A stretch of DNA of 64,000 bases from NCBI RefSeq assembly GCF_026914265.1, contig NC_069124.1:22072592-22136591 (forward strand), given 5' to 3'. Under the pieces are notes generated by a model. It was not told the origin of the DNA, did not search any database, and was given only the letters and a program-made list of their open reading frames with translations. This stretch comes from Mya arenaria. Its lineage: Eukaryota; Mollusca; Bivalvia; Myida; Myidae. Shown here in pieces: positions 26,313 through 40,700 of the stretch (within the stretch, counting starts at the first letter, position 1; every line of letters begins with the position of its first letter). Made by a program: the position numbers and the translations under genes.

Positions 26313-27114
26313 TGAAAATAACTTTTTTATTAATGTTTTCCTTATTTTTTGTTTATGAGGATATAAAATGGAATAAATAAAAAATTATAGCTATGAACTG
26401 CGGTGACATTTGATTTTGAAGTGGGATCAGGCAGTGAAAAATATCATTTTATACCACTGATAAAAAAAACTCATAAACCATATACAGTTGTGTTTAGAAG
26501 TTAAAAAACTAGAATCGAATTGACTACGTCATCGGCTACAACTAAAATTATCAGTCTTGCTGAACATACCAAACTTCGACTTTTTAATGGGTATAGATAT
26601 TCATGACATGAATGGCTTAGGCAACGCCGTTTTTTTTGTTTCTGTGATTTTTGACCAAAAACATTTGCGCGGGCGAGAATAATAATATGAATATTTTTAT
26701 TTAAATTTTTCTGAAAAAAAACTAACAGAGCGAAGAGCGTTTTTTTTTTTTAAACCAATATATATAATTAAAGAGTTTGTCAAACATAATTGCCCTTTAA
26801 CCCTTTCACCCTTTTTTAACAATCGTGCACTTCCCTATTAGTTAATGAAAATATATGCAAGGTAAAATCAGGCAACGCAAAATTAATTTGATTTGGCCTC
26901 ATGAGTGTTTATTTGATAACAATAATAAGCTTCTGGTTTTTCAAAAGTAACATGTGGTTTTATTTTATTATTGTCGCTATATCCCATACTACATTGTTTA
27001 CTTATTGATTTGCCCTATACGCGCTGTTTAATCTGTTTTAAACTGATATCATATTACATACAAGTAATTAAATAGTGATTTGGAGTTAAAAATAGAATGG
27101 GGCTTTTGGTCTGA

Positions 27115-27256
27115 CGTCATCAATTAAACCAAATAAAAGATATGACATCAATTAACCAAATAAAAGATATGACATCAATTAAACCAAATAAAAGATATGA
27201 CATCAATTAAACCAAATAAAAGATATGACATAAATTAATCCAAATAAAAGATATGA
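27115..27256. repeat. 28-bp tandem repeat, about five copies
   Basis: The unit contains CAATTAAACCAAATAAAAGA followed by TATGACAT; copies differ by one or two bases. No counterpart in unit 1. Confidence 0.9.
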
Positions 27257-28791
27257 CAATAGTGTTTACGATTTAAGAATACGTATGTTATCATCCATAC
27301 TAGTCGCTCCTATATTGAATCGGCAGTGCGCCGAATGATACATATTGAATAATATCTTTTTCATTATGACAACTACTTGCATGATAACTCTCTGATAAAA
27401 AAATTAGTGATATTTTTTCATATACTTTTTTTAATCTTAAATGCAAGATTGCCTTACCACTCGAAGGGCTGTATTACATTTCAAAAAATAAAGTTGTCAG
27501 TAAAAGGCACAGATATTTGACTGAAATATGACCATTTACCTCGACACCGAGCAGGATATGTTCGCATGTGTGACTACGATGTAATACTCGTTTCTCCAGA
27601 GTGCCCCACAGAACGTGGCACGATATCTATATACATTTTGAAATCAGTATTCAATACATGAAACCAAATGTTTAAGACCCTGAATGCCATATCAATTGAT
27701 CGATAGCGTCCATTGTGTTTTTTCGCGGTTTCAAGTCAAAGGTAAACCAGTTGATTTAAGATACCCCAAATGATCGTTACATAGACATCGGAATGTAATA
27801 TGTATTTAAGAAGACAAACACTCGAATATTTTTTAAAACACGCGGATATATCGGTTGTGTATATGATATTTCATTGGTTAAATGTAAATAATAAATCTTT
27901 GCATGCAGTTTTAAAGAAACGAACTATTGTTAGCCATAACGATACCCCAGCCACATTACATCGACTTCTTCGTTCTTTTCTCTTTTCTTTTTAAATTAAA
28001 CTTCTTACAACTCCTGCTGGAAACACATTTTAATGTAAGTCAGTTAGAACACATTATGCATATTTTTATATTTGAGAAGGCACACAAGCTTCGCTCGTTC
28101 CGCCCTGCTTAAACATCAAGATGTTATGATACAGTATCTACATAATACATTTGAATTTTTGCTTAAATGTTTAAGAAAAAAAATCTGAAACGAAAGAGCT
28201 TTGTTATTAAACATCAATGCATTGACTACGTCTTGTAATTACAACATATAGTAATATCTTCTTTTTGAAGTTTATTTACTATTTGTACGTGTGTTCCTTT
28301 AAAAAGTGAGTAAGCTTAAAGATATGCTCAACATTCAGTTATTGATCAAAGTAAACCCTTTAGATTAGAAATCTATAGAAATTAGATCATTGTAAAGGAT
28401 TTCAGGAAGTTAAAACAAGGTTTTATTGAAAAGTGAATCAGAAATATTCATTGTAAAAATTATACGGGCTTTCATTTTAAGCAACTTGGCACCACTTATA
28501 TTAAGTTAGGTGATGATTCTTATTTAAACACAAAACAAATATTACGGATACTTATTACCACTTGTTATAGTCATATTTTGAATTATAAATCGTTACATGA
28601 TATTTTTATTTAATGAACTGAAACCAATATTTGCCATTGATTACTGGATTGAATTCCATGAACAATAAACTAATGTATCAATAACAAAATACATCAGAGT
28701 CATAATAGAATATAGATAATATTATGCAATTTTTCCGTGAGTAAGTTTATTTCAGAGTAAAATAAATATGTCAGTGAATAATAGATTAAAC

Positions 28792-31700
28792 ATGGATGCG
28801 AGTGTCAGTGATCTTCCGGGAAGTGTTTGGATTAAGGCCAGAGAATTGTTGGACACGAATCCTGCACCAAGGAACTGGAGAGCCTTAATTGGAACTCTGG
28901 AAACATCTAACATGATTAAACAGAGATACAAAATCACGTAAGTTGATGCTACGGAATAATCTATGAATAAACATTATGCTTTCGTTTTTTATTTTATTAC
29001 TATTCTAATATATATATTTCTCACAATTTATTGTGTTGCCAATGCTCATACATTTCAAAATGAAAAACAATTGCGCATAATGAAGTATTTGTAGTGCATG
29101 CTGTTTTGCCAATAGTGGCAACTTTATTGTATGAATATAATAAATACTAAACAAGAGTTTAATACAAAGTGAATCACAGTTCAAACATCTGATCTTCTAG
29201 ATGATTATGATCAACTAATGCGATTGTCTTATGATAAGCAATACATACGAGGTGACTGAATGCATGACACAAATCTGAATCAGACTGTTAAAACAAACTG
29301 TACTATTGGCATACTTTTTCAACGGTTATATTGTTATTAATACAATTATAACCCTGTTTAGGGGTAAAGGCAAAGACCCAAACGACAATGAGCTACTCTT
29401 ACTAAATGATCAAATTCCTGATTGAAAATAAAACCAAAACCTATATTATAACAAATTTAATGCTGAATAATGGTAATTTTGTACACGTGAAAGCCACACC
29501 ATTTAACGCTATGGGGTTGAGCCGTTTCGATAGACCACATTCGTTTTAAAATATAACTACATCAAGCAAATTTAACGCGTTAAATGGAGCTGAACATTAA
29601 GAGAAGATTGTTAACTTTGTATAACCTTAGTATTATAATGTTATTAATTAGGTGATTTCAAATTGGCCTAGTTATTTGTCCGAGGTTAGCTGTATTTGCC
29701 TGAGCCCGAAAGGGCGAAGGCAAATACCGATGACAGAGGAAAAATAACTTGGTCAATATGAAATCACATAATTCATAAGTATTTTATTAATTAACAATTT
29801 CCATTTTGGTTAAAAACATTCTTATAACTTACCTTTAGTTCACATTGAAACCGTATTTATCCCTTATTCATTCATGGTGTCTGCTTTTCTAGACTTAACT
29901 TTGCTGATTTTGACATGCATCCTTAAAGTGACATTGCACATACTTATGAATATAGCACTGTACATTGTAAGGAAGCATGTCTTTTCGTCTTAATTTCGTA
30001 AATCGTTTGCTAAAACGTCAAATTTTTCACCTTTGTCGTCCATTTTGTTGATGTACAAAATCATAATAGTCGTAAAATCCACCAACGGGTTAAAAACAAC
30101 TATACTATCAAACCGTACAAAGTGGTTTAATCATTCAATAGGTTCAAGTATTTCATAGAGAGTTATACGAAGCACAAAATTTTAAAAACAGTCGGAAAAC
30201 GGAAAACAAAATGGCTACCTTTAAACAAAATTCAAGCATATTTCTCATATTAGGCGAGTTTTGACAGCCAATGAAAATGGCCCATTTCTCAAATCCTATA
30301 TTAGGCGAGTTTTGTAGCCAATCAAAGCTGAGGAAACTCATATTAGGCGAGTTTTGTCGATATTGGCCAAGTTTGGTCGATATAGAGCGAGTTCTGTCAT
30401 ATATTTTCTTCAATTGTCTGGTATTGGTACAGCAATTGTCTCTGTATCTCGTCAAATACGTAATAGTTGATTAATAAATAAATGTATAGATTTAGGCGTG
30501 TTTATTAGATCGATACAGTTAGCAATAATTTATTAAACATATTGCACTCAACTTCTAGCCCTCAGCAAGTCGAGGTCTGGGCTCAAGGGATCGAAAGAGA
30601 AAGTGCAGCAGGGAAACTGCTTACAGAGTTGGGCTCGCAAGGCATGACCATCGGGGATCTGACAGCTCTGCTGGAAGAGACAGGCATCGATACGTATCTG
30701 CTGGGCCTCTCTAAATATGGTAAGTGGTCAACATTATATTTTGACCAATGAGAAAGCATTATCTTTTAAATATTCCGATACATTTTTTTTTTCAGTAATT
30801 AGGTAGTCAGCCGTTAATACTTTTAATCAGGGGACGCAGTAAATATAAACAGTGACTTGCCTAGTAGCTCGTAATTTCATCCATTGATATAGACCACTAG
30901 AAGTCACCTTTCAATTGCTGTTCTAACTTTTTTCAGAGAAAATAAGAATAACACAAAGCCCAGCGAAAGAAGTGGACATAAATGAGGGAGATACTCTAGT
31001 GTTGGAGATAGCGGCCATGGGGAAACCACACCCACGATTTCAGTGGTTCTTTTGTCCAGATGGGAAAAATAAGTTTAATGAATTGAAGGGATGTACCGAG
31101 AGAACACTCACAATAGCCAATGTCACGTAAGACTATGCACATCAATGCCTTTCATGTCAGTAAATCATAAAATGTTCAAAATATAATAAAGGCACTGGAT
31201 ACATAACAGGCGTAGTTGAAAATAGGATGTTTATAAAACCTTTATTGAATAGTTTTGAAAATCTAAGGCTCAAGCCAGCATGCTAAGCCTTTTCAACTTT
31301 ATAATAATCTACCACAGTGATTATTGTGAAAGTTTTATTATTAACCTGCTTTTCCATAAACCAAAGTGCCAATCCTGGTGGAACTTTGTTTGTCCCACTT
31401 TCATAGTAGAAAGTTACGTCCTACAATTAACAGTGCATGTAGATTAAAAACATGTTAGGTCATTAACATAACATTATTGATTTATGGTACTGAATATGAA
31501 ATTAATTTCTTTACGTAAGTTAGTACATACACTTTCTCAGTAATAACGACAGGTATATATCTAGGTGCGTTATTACCTTTTTGACTTTCTAAACAGAGCC
31601 TTTTTACCTTTCTTTGCCGTAGCTGGTACCCGGTTCCCAATCGACGAACATGGTTTTTCATGGCCTATGAAATAAGTTTCATATTAAGAACAAAACTAAT

Positions 31701-34700
31701 AGAACTAACAGATTAGGTGAAGTTTTAAATTTCTGAACGTTCCTAACTTATTTCAACAATTGAAACTACATCATCTTTACAGTTCTGCTAATGGTGGTGG
31801 TTATTCGTGCCAGATCCATAACTGTTCCGATCCTCAGAAGACAAGGCTTACGAACATATCCCTCGTGATTATCAAGCCCAAACCGATTTTCGTTTCTAAG
31901 AGGCTAAACCCGCCAGGTGCCAAAAACCTTGCAAAAATGCCTCACCATCCATCACCAAGTAAGTCTTGTCTTATGTAAGGTAAACCTTGTTCCATCATGT
32001 TCCAACAAATGTTTTATATGCGGTAGACCTTTTTGTGCGGATGTTCCCTGAAGGACTGTGTGTTTACAATCTAAACAGTTTGATAAATAAATTTATCAAT
32101 GGTAGAAAGTTATCGGTTAAAGTACATGAACTTAAACTTATAACTGCCCTTTTTACTAGAATTATCGATATTTGATTAACAAAGCAAGGTGCTGGTGTAC
32201 AGTTCCTACCAATATTTAGAATTTTAAGCATTGTTTACAAGCGTGTAATACAGTTCCTTCGAAAATAATAAACCAACACACAAAATTCTTAAGATGTACA
32301 ATTAAGGGAACTTTTCCATTGTCATTGTTTTTATATTATTTGAAAGGGCTTTATGTGATTAGAAAGCACATGTAAATATTATATTTTAAACAAATAACAC
32401 AAACGAGTCCTTTGAACATTTGATTTCAGCTAAGATTATAACAACACTTCTAAGAGCGACAGATGTTTCCAATATGTACTTTCGGTTAATTCGTTTACCT
32501 ACAAACGAACCGGAATGGTATAGTCAGTTGTTTTTTAACGGACAATGCAAAATTCATCTCGTACGAATTACTGTACAAAGGATATAAATAAAGCGGGCAC
32601 CTGTCTAACAAGGCCTCGACGACACATTTTTTATTCTTTTAAGCCATACAGACACACCTAAAATTGTTTACCAAGATGCAGGTTTATATTTTTAATTGTT
32701 CTGTTTGATGTTGCATACTGAGCAACGCAAGTCAACGCATGTTTTTTTCTGTATTTCATTTTAGCTCCTGTTCGTCACATAGAGCAAATTCATGGTAAGA
32801 GTTGTTTATGATCACTCTAAATGGTTTCAGTAAAAATACATCTCCCTTTTGTTGGTACCTTTTACTTCTGTCACACAACCTTCCAGTAAAAAGCAACTTT
32901 AATAATTAAATAAATGAAAAACATTGGATAAAACTCTTTTCCTCTGATAATTGGACTGTTTTGATAATTTATCTTTTTACACGAAACAGGTACATAAAAA
33001 ACTAATACAACCTAACACCTACATGGATGATATATTAGCATGCAACGGTCACAGACGATATATTGACATGCAACGGTCACAGCTGATATATTAACATGCA
33101 ACACCTCCTTTAAATGTAGATGGTGGATACACTTGTAACATGAAACACCTACGTAAATGATATATAAACATGCAACGATCAAAGATGATATACCAACATA
33201 CAGCATCCATATTTAATGTAGTAGCGTGAAACACTTGCATAGATGCTGTAGAATGCCCATGCAACACTTATATTATATTGATATGTATAATTATGCAATA
33301 CTTATAGATAATGAATCAACATATAACACTAATATATAATAGAGTAGCGTGTCTAGTACATAGATGATCTATACAAATGTAACAGTCATAGATCTGCCAG
33401 TAACATGCAACAGTTAGATATATCTTATTGAGATTGTAACTCCTACAATGATGACCTTTTAATATATAACACTTACATAGAAAGTCTAGTACCATCCAAC
33501 ACCTATATAGCTGGTAAAGTAATATGTAGCATCTTTCCCCTAAAAAGATGATCTAGTAACAAGTTACACATAGTTCACGTTTCACACTTACAAAACTGAT
33601 CAAGTAACGTGTACAACTCATATATTATATATATTTATTCACATATCCTACATAGATGATAAAGTAACATGTTACACTTAAAAAGATGATCTATTAACAT
33701 GTAACACACATATATGATATATTTAAATGCATCGCTTATAAATGGTATACTAACATGTAACTATGTCTATTCATATGTGTCACCTACATAGATTATTATT
33801 GTTTAAGAAGTTTAGGTAGTCAGTGCTCTATAATTAGTGTTCATTTCTTTTCTACTATTATATGTTATACTCGAGTATCATCGGCATGGTGACCTAAATT
33901 CTTTTAAAATTAACTATTTATGTTTCCCCTGTTGCTTTTTAGCATGTTTTTCAAAGTTTGTTTAAAACGTTCTTGAATGCTCTGTTTATTTTCATGTATT
34001 TACGAATAAGTCTTTCAGATTTGTGTAAAAAGCTCACGAGAAATTGTGAAGACCAATTGTTTTCAAGAATTCCATCATTTATAAAAGGGAGAACAATGTG
34101 CTATGTTGTTGTTGGTAGTTTATTGCTGGTTTTTCTTGCTCTTTTGCGTTTAGTTTACACATATTTTATTCTTCAGCGTATTAAAACAAAACATAAAGAC
34201 AAACAGAAAACACATGTAAAATCAAGAAAAGGATTAGAACGAAAGAATATAAGTATCTTCCATGGCCGAGAGTGTAAGATATGTTCATTCCGTCCCGAGC
34301 GTAGGGTGTTTTGCGGAAACGAGGTTTACCGAGTTTCCGCAAAACACCCTGCGCGAGGGTCGGGATGAACCTATCCGTACACTCTCGGCTATGGTAGATG
34401 TTTTTTCTCCAACCTCAGTTAAACAAAATTAAGTAAAAATGTATGTTTTGCTGGAACTCTTTCGTGCGTAGTGAAAATAATTGCGTATTGATATGCGATA
34501 GCACGCGGTTGTCATGGATATGCGAGTAGTGATCCAGTTAATGTTAATAGTCAAATCGGTCTTTTTAAATAGTTCTAAGGAGAATGAAGCATTATTTCTT
34601 AAATGGTGCGTGAAAACTTTTTTATGGTGACATTTGAAGCGAGAAATAATTAATTAGAGTTCTAAATATTACCATAAGACAAGTCTACAAGTGCTACTGA

Positions 34701-37700
34701 CGACAGTCTTCAACAAGGGAGGTAATTACAGTGTGGTGACCATTAAAAAAGAAGTTCCATACGGGCATTTTATCTTCGCCCGTGGTCAAGATAAGAATAT
34801 CTAGCATGGTTAAATTATTGTATCTACTTATCTAAGGTGGGAGAAAAATATATCTTAAAAAGTTCTTTTCCAAACCTTAGCAAAAGTACATATTTAATGA
34901 CGGACAATTGTACAGCTTACAATGTAGATGACACAATGATATTGATATTGTTGAATTGAATCATATGGCAGTGTCTAACATGATTTGGCTTTGTTTAATA
35001 TTATTTAATCTTTAAAGATTTAATTCTGTTTGAGAACATAATAAGAAGGTAAAATAGGATAAGAGAGAAGAAAGAGGGTAGGGTGGTTTAAATGAATTAC
35101 TTCCATTGCCTATTCTTCACCGAGCCCTGATTGGTAGTGCTGAATATCACATGTTTTGCGTTTGGTAGTCGTAACAAATTATTAACATTTCATAGATGAT
35201 CCATTTACATGTAACACCTTCATTTACGATATATTAACATGTAACATTTACATAGATGATCAATAAACATGTAAAACCTTATCATACGATGTAATATCGG
35301 GTCCTTTGCATTTCAACATTACTCCGTTATCAATTTGAATTTCTTTAATCATACAGTCAAAACCAGAAAGCTAATATCTTGATAAATTCCTGCCACATTT
35401 ATTCAATTACAAATGTATTTTATTGCATTTAATTAGTTGGCTTTCATTCCTAAAGAGTGTATACTGTTACCAATAAGTTTTACTGTTTGTTGACGTTTAT
35501 GGCTATGATGCTGTTTTTCTATAAACGCTTACACAACTTATGTTATTATGTTATTTATAAATACGAATGTACATATTTCAGAAATAAGGGTAATTTCTCA
35601 TCCGACTTCTAAGGAGCTCGAGTTGGGTGACCGTACCTTGTTTATGGTGGAGGCTCAATGTGGTTTGCCCCTCCGATACCAGTGGATCAAGGACGGAAAA
35701 GAAATTAAGGGTAAAACATATGATGGTATAAAATATTAATATTTTTTATACTGATAGATTGTCAAAGCATGACATATGAGGTCCAGCCCCAGTATTCTCA
35801 AAAAAGCTTTAGCATGCAAAGATTTTAGTCAAATGTTTTGCTTACAAAAAAAGGACCTACATAAACCTGTATGGAATATTAAAAAGTAAGACTTGTTGAT
35901 AAATATTTATTATTAATTTAATAATGCGTATTTGTATTCGTTATAATAGGTGCAAATAGCTTTAAGTACAAGATCTACAACATACAAGACGCGAGTTGCC
36001 AGGGCACTTACCAGTGTGAGGTCAAGGCCATGAAAATGACAGAACACGGACGGGAAATTCAGAGCAGTCGCGTGTTAACAAACCCCGCATTGTTGCATCT
36101 TAAGATACCATTTGTTAATCTATATAACCGTTAGCAGTTTGTGTATCTTCCCTATATCTGAAATAAAACTAAATCCACTCATTAACCAATATTGACTTTA
36201 AAGGCATATGTAACTTAAGAAAGTTTAGTATTACATTAGATCATTCGTTTGCATGTAAAGAAATCGGGATGGAAACTTATTGAATAAATAGATATGCTAA
36301 TCAAAGTTTGTAGGCAAACCGTTATCCATTATTTTGGTTTTATTACTTCATTTTTATTTTTCCAGCTCATGACAAAGTGGCTTTACTGATCGGAAACTCT
36401 GATTACCTTTCGGAAATTTCGTTAACGGCCCCTCCAAACGACATTCGGGAAATGGCTGAAAGCCTCGTTTCAATTAACTTCAAAGTCGTTATGTTACTGA
36501 ACTTAACCAAGCCAGAAATTGAAAATGCTGTCATAGAGTTTTGTAAATTGATCGACAAAAACGTGTATGTTGTCTTCTATTTTTGTGGACATGGTTTCGA
36601 GGAAAGAGGAGTTTCTTATTTAATACCGACGGATGCCCCATCCATGCCCGCGTCAAATGAATGTGTGAATACAAGTCTTATCTTGCACAACTTCCAGAAA
36701 AAGAACCCGGCTCTGGTGTTCCTGGTACTGGATACTTGCAGAATGTCGTAAGAATACCCAAGTTTGTACTCTCTTTATTGGTTCAATTGTTATGAAAGGC
36801 ACTTGTATGCTAATGCAATGGAATCAATAGGAATGATCTATCAATGTTAACACCGAACTAACTAGAAATACAAACGTACGGACATGACATACGCATGCGC
36901 AAACGTCACAAGCAGACCACAGACACATCAAAATAGATCATCCGATAAATGCTGGGAGTCCGTTTTAAAACAGTCCATAAAACTCGAGTTAATTTTAACC
37001 GGAAACTACTGGAGGCTTACACTAGTTTATATGGCCATAACCTATGACTTACCATAATTCAAATTGGGGCCTGGAATATCTCATGAAATGTGGCTTACAG
37101 CGAAATGTATTCATATACATATAGTTAATACTTAAGTAAATGTGTATCTTATGTGTAGTATGTATATTATTTTGTCATTTTAGGGGCAAAGGCAAATCCT
37201 CAGAGCCACCAAGAAGGTTTTTCACGTCGGCGCAGAATGGAAACGTTTGCTACTGCTATGCCACGTAAGACATTCTTATTATTAATTGTTTCTTTTTGTT
37301 GTGTATAAACGTAATGCATTGGTGAACAAGATTACTAAAGTGACATTCTTTTGATCTCATGTGATTCATCTCACTGCTCTTACAACCAACAAACACGCTA
37401 TGCAGGTAGATGTGATATTAACTTACCAGAACAGTGATGTTGTCTCGATCTGAGGGCCACGATATTGCTCAAATTGTTGTAACATGAACATATTGACAAA
37501 GCTTTGCCTGAGAGTTGTCATTGGCTTTTCAGTAAAACAATATGGTTTAGTTGGTGTCGAGAATGTGTGTTTGTGTGCGTGCTTGTCCGTGTGAGTGTGC
37601 CTTTTATATAATAAAGGGCTTGAAATATACCAATCATATAACGCTTGACCTTACAGGAGTTTGGGGTTGAGTGCGCTCGAAAACACGAGTGAACAGAGAG

Positions 37701-40700
37701 GTCTCCTGATACGATATCTTGCCCCGTTGTTAACGAAACCCATCGGGATTGACAACCTCGTCATTGAACTTAAAGAAGGTAGTTTTATGATATGTCTTGA
37801 AACTGTTGATATATGCATATATATGTACGAAATTTCTTAATAAAGTTGTTCAATAACATACAATCATAACCGATACGCGATAGAGCATTGCTGCAGCCCG
37901 ATCATGTATACTGTTTGTATATGCCGCCATTGTTTAAGCCCCTGATGCAAGCTTCTTCATTTGAAATCTCTAGAATTATTTCTTCGGGCCGGACTATACA
38001 ATATGTTAAAGTAACAAGATTAAAAACTAGAAAATAGATAGGAAATTTAAGAATATTTCCTAGTTGTCTTATAAGAACACCATCACCGGCAAGGAGTGTC
38101 ATCTGACAGGAATATTTCTTTCTAAAGCATATTTTCTTATCCACAATAGTAATAAACAGTATACATATGCAGTTTTAAAATACCATCTATAGTGGAAATA
38201 CATCAAACTATTTATCACTAATCTCCATCACTCATGCATAGCAAACGAATGGATATTGCTTTATTGATTGTAGGGCTAAAGGTCGTGGTCACTGTTGTTC
38301 AAAATAGAATCATGCTTTCCCCCATTATTAAATTGTATTGATAAGTTTAGGTTACCTAAGAAAAATGTCAATTAACCTCAATTTCACTTAATATTTTTAT
38401 GGTGATTAATGGAGCGAACTTCAACAATTTGAAAACAAGAAATATTCTGAAACTCTTATCGCCATGAAATGTACGACACAATGTTTCAGTTGTAACGTTC
38501 CCTTTAAGTTGAGCATTAAAGTTACTTCAATAATCTTGATAAGAGTTTGTTCGAATGGAAGTTTTTGGAGCAAACTATTTTAGAAGAATTATTTTGAAAC
38601 TTTATACACACGCTCATCATGCCTTGCAACATAGGCTAACACATGTTTTATTTAGATTTACCTTTATATCAGTATATTTAGTTTTATAGTATATTAAGTA
38701 AATTTTAGGAGTAAAATAGTTCCTAAATATTGGAGATTTTCTTAGAAACCTGAAACAAATTGTAATATGAAGTGGGAAGCACATCTTTATTAGCCACATC
38801 CTTTTCGTCTTACAGTTCCTTATTTATGTTCCATTGACTAAACTTTAGGTAAACTACCTTCAAACTTTCGACTACTGTACGTGTTTGTTTATTTCTTCAT
38901 AAAAATATTGTTTATATCTTCATAGTAACAGGTAAACAATCAGAAACCTTTGCCTCAGATTTTAAAGCATTTCGCGTTGGGCAAATCTCAGACCCCTTTT
39001 GGTGGTTTAATGAATATATTTTTCATTATCAAACCTTTGGTAATTCAAGTTTCATAAAGTGCTGTTTTTAAACAACAAGGTAAATGGTTATTTATTACTA
39101 TGGATTTATCTGCGCACTATTAAGATTGCAAGTTTCATTGGAATATTTGATTACTTTGACAAAGCTCACAAACATTGATATTTTAGTCAATCTTATAGAG
39201 TTTAGCCGTAGTCCTAAGCACTGTGATAAACAACTTCCGGAGATAAGGTCGAATGTTGGTGAAACGCGGAGATCACTGACGGACGAAATCACTGACCTCG
39301 GACAGCAACAAGCGTACAAGGCTAGGGAAAGATTATGGAGTAACTATAACAGTAAGTCAATGTTAACGAGTAGCTCTCTAAACAGGTCAATTACGGAGTA
39401 AAATGTAACATAATATTATTTAATATATATCCCGTCAAGTCTATTTTATAGAGGGCAATAACATTGTTTGTATAGCTAAGTCAATGTTGAATAATAGCTT
39501 TATTGTGTTATGATTATAGAAGTTGTTATGTAGTAGCTATCTTGGTAAGCTTATTTATCCAGTAGCTGGATTATATTATACGTATAATCAATGATATGGG
39601 GTAGCTATCACTTTAAGTCAATAAGGTAGCTACAGTGTATAATGGTCAAAGTCAATGCTATCAAGTGATAATCATGATAAGTCAATGGTAGGAAGTTGCT
39701 TCATGTATCGTTATAATTTAATTTAATGTTATAAAATCCAGCTTTTCCACTGTTATGACAGTAGCTGTACTGGTTATCATTGTTATAGAATGTAGCTGCA
39801 TTCCATACAGGATACCAAATGCTATGGAGCAGCTACTATGTATATAATTAATTTTACAAAATTGGACATTGATAACTGGAAAACAAATTACAGGAAATAC
39901 AACTTACTTTTATATTTCCATAGACAAGCCGACGAACCGTGACCTGACTTTCCCATTGCTTGGTATTGTTCTACAGCTTGACTTCCAGTCATACTATAAC
40001 AATCTCCTAGATGTATTTGTGTTGGTACAGGAGCAAGGAGAGACCCAACAATGTGTTGCTTTCATTTCCAACTTCTCTCCGGTAGGAATACAAGTGTTGA
40101 TTGTACCTGCACTTCATATAATAAGTGTCTTCCCTTCACCTTATGTCTAGCATGTGCTATAATGCATGCACTAGGAATATATTATATTCAAATTTCATTT
40201 ACTATCAGCTGAAACAGACTTAATCCTGATTTCATTCAGCCTTTTAGATTTATCCACTCTGTGTAACAGCTTTTCGAATGAAAAGGGAAGGAATAATTAC
40301 CGTAGCACTAAGGGCATCATTGCAGTACAACGTTTTTAGCTTGTTTGTTTAACGAGGAACAATAGTTTAATCTGTTAATGCCGTGTAACTTGCCTACATT
40401 TTTACGAGGAATATCATGAAATGCCAACAACAGTTTTATTCCTTAACAATTATAACTAAAACATGAAGAAAATGTATAATCGAGCAATTGTCTTAGCAAT
40501 GATTTCATCTTAGGCAGCGTCGATATCGGCGGCGTCTTGCTATACCTTTGACCATGGTCAAAACTCAGAACCTATTCAAGATATTCAAATGAATCTTGGT
40601 ATGTATGTTGCCATCTACAATATGCACATGTAAAGCATGGCGTTTAACTTGTTATTACCAATTATTGCATTTAAATTGCATATTCTTTCATAGCAGGTTA

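Larger units (their letters stand above)
24806..28767. other. 5' flank of paracaspase copy B
   Basis: No exon recognised. Carries unit-specific repeats at 26,007, 26,221 and 27,115, listed separately. Open frames at 27,800-27,994 and 27,927-28,112 overlap each other, are not kept in unit 1 and are unlikely to be coding. Confidence 0.5.

Noticed and set aside
33958-34368. 136-codon protein with a membrane segment
   Set aside because: Its end is formed by a palindrome, there is no domain or splice context, and it is absent from copy A; best explained as part of an insertion.
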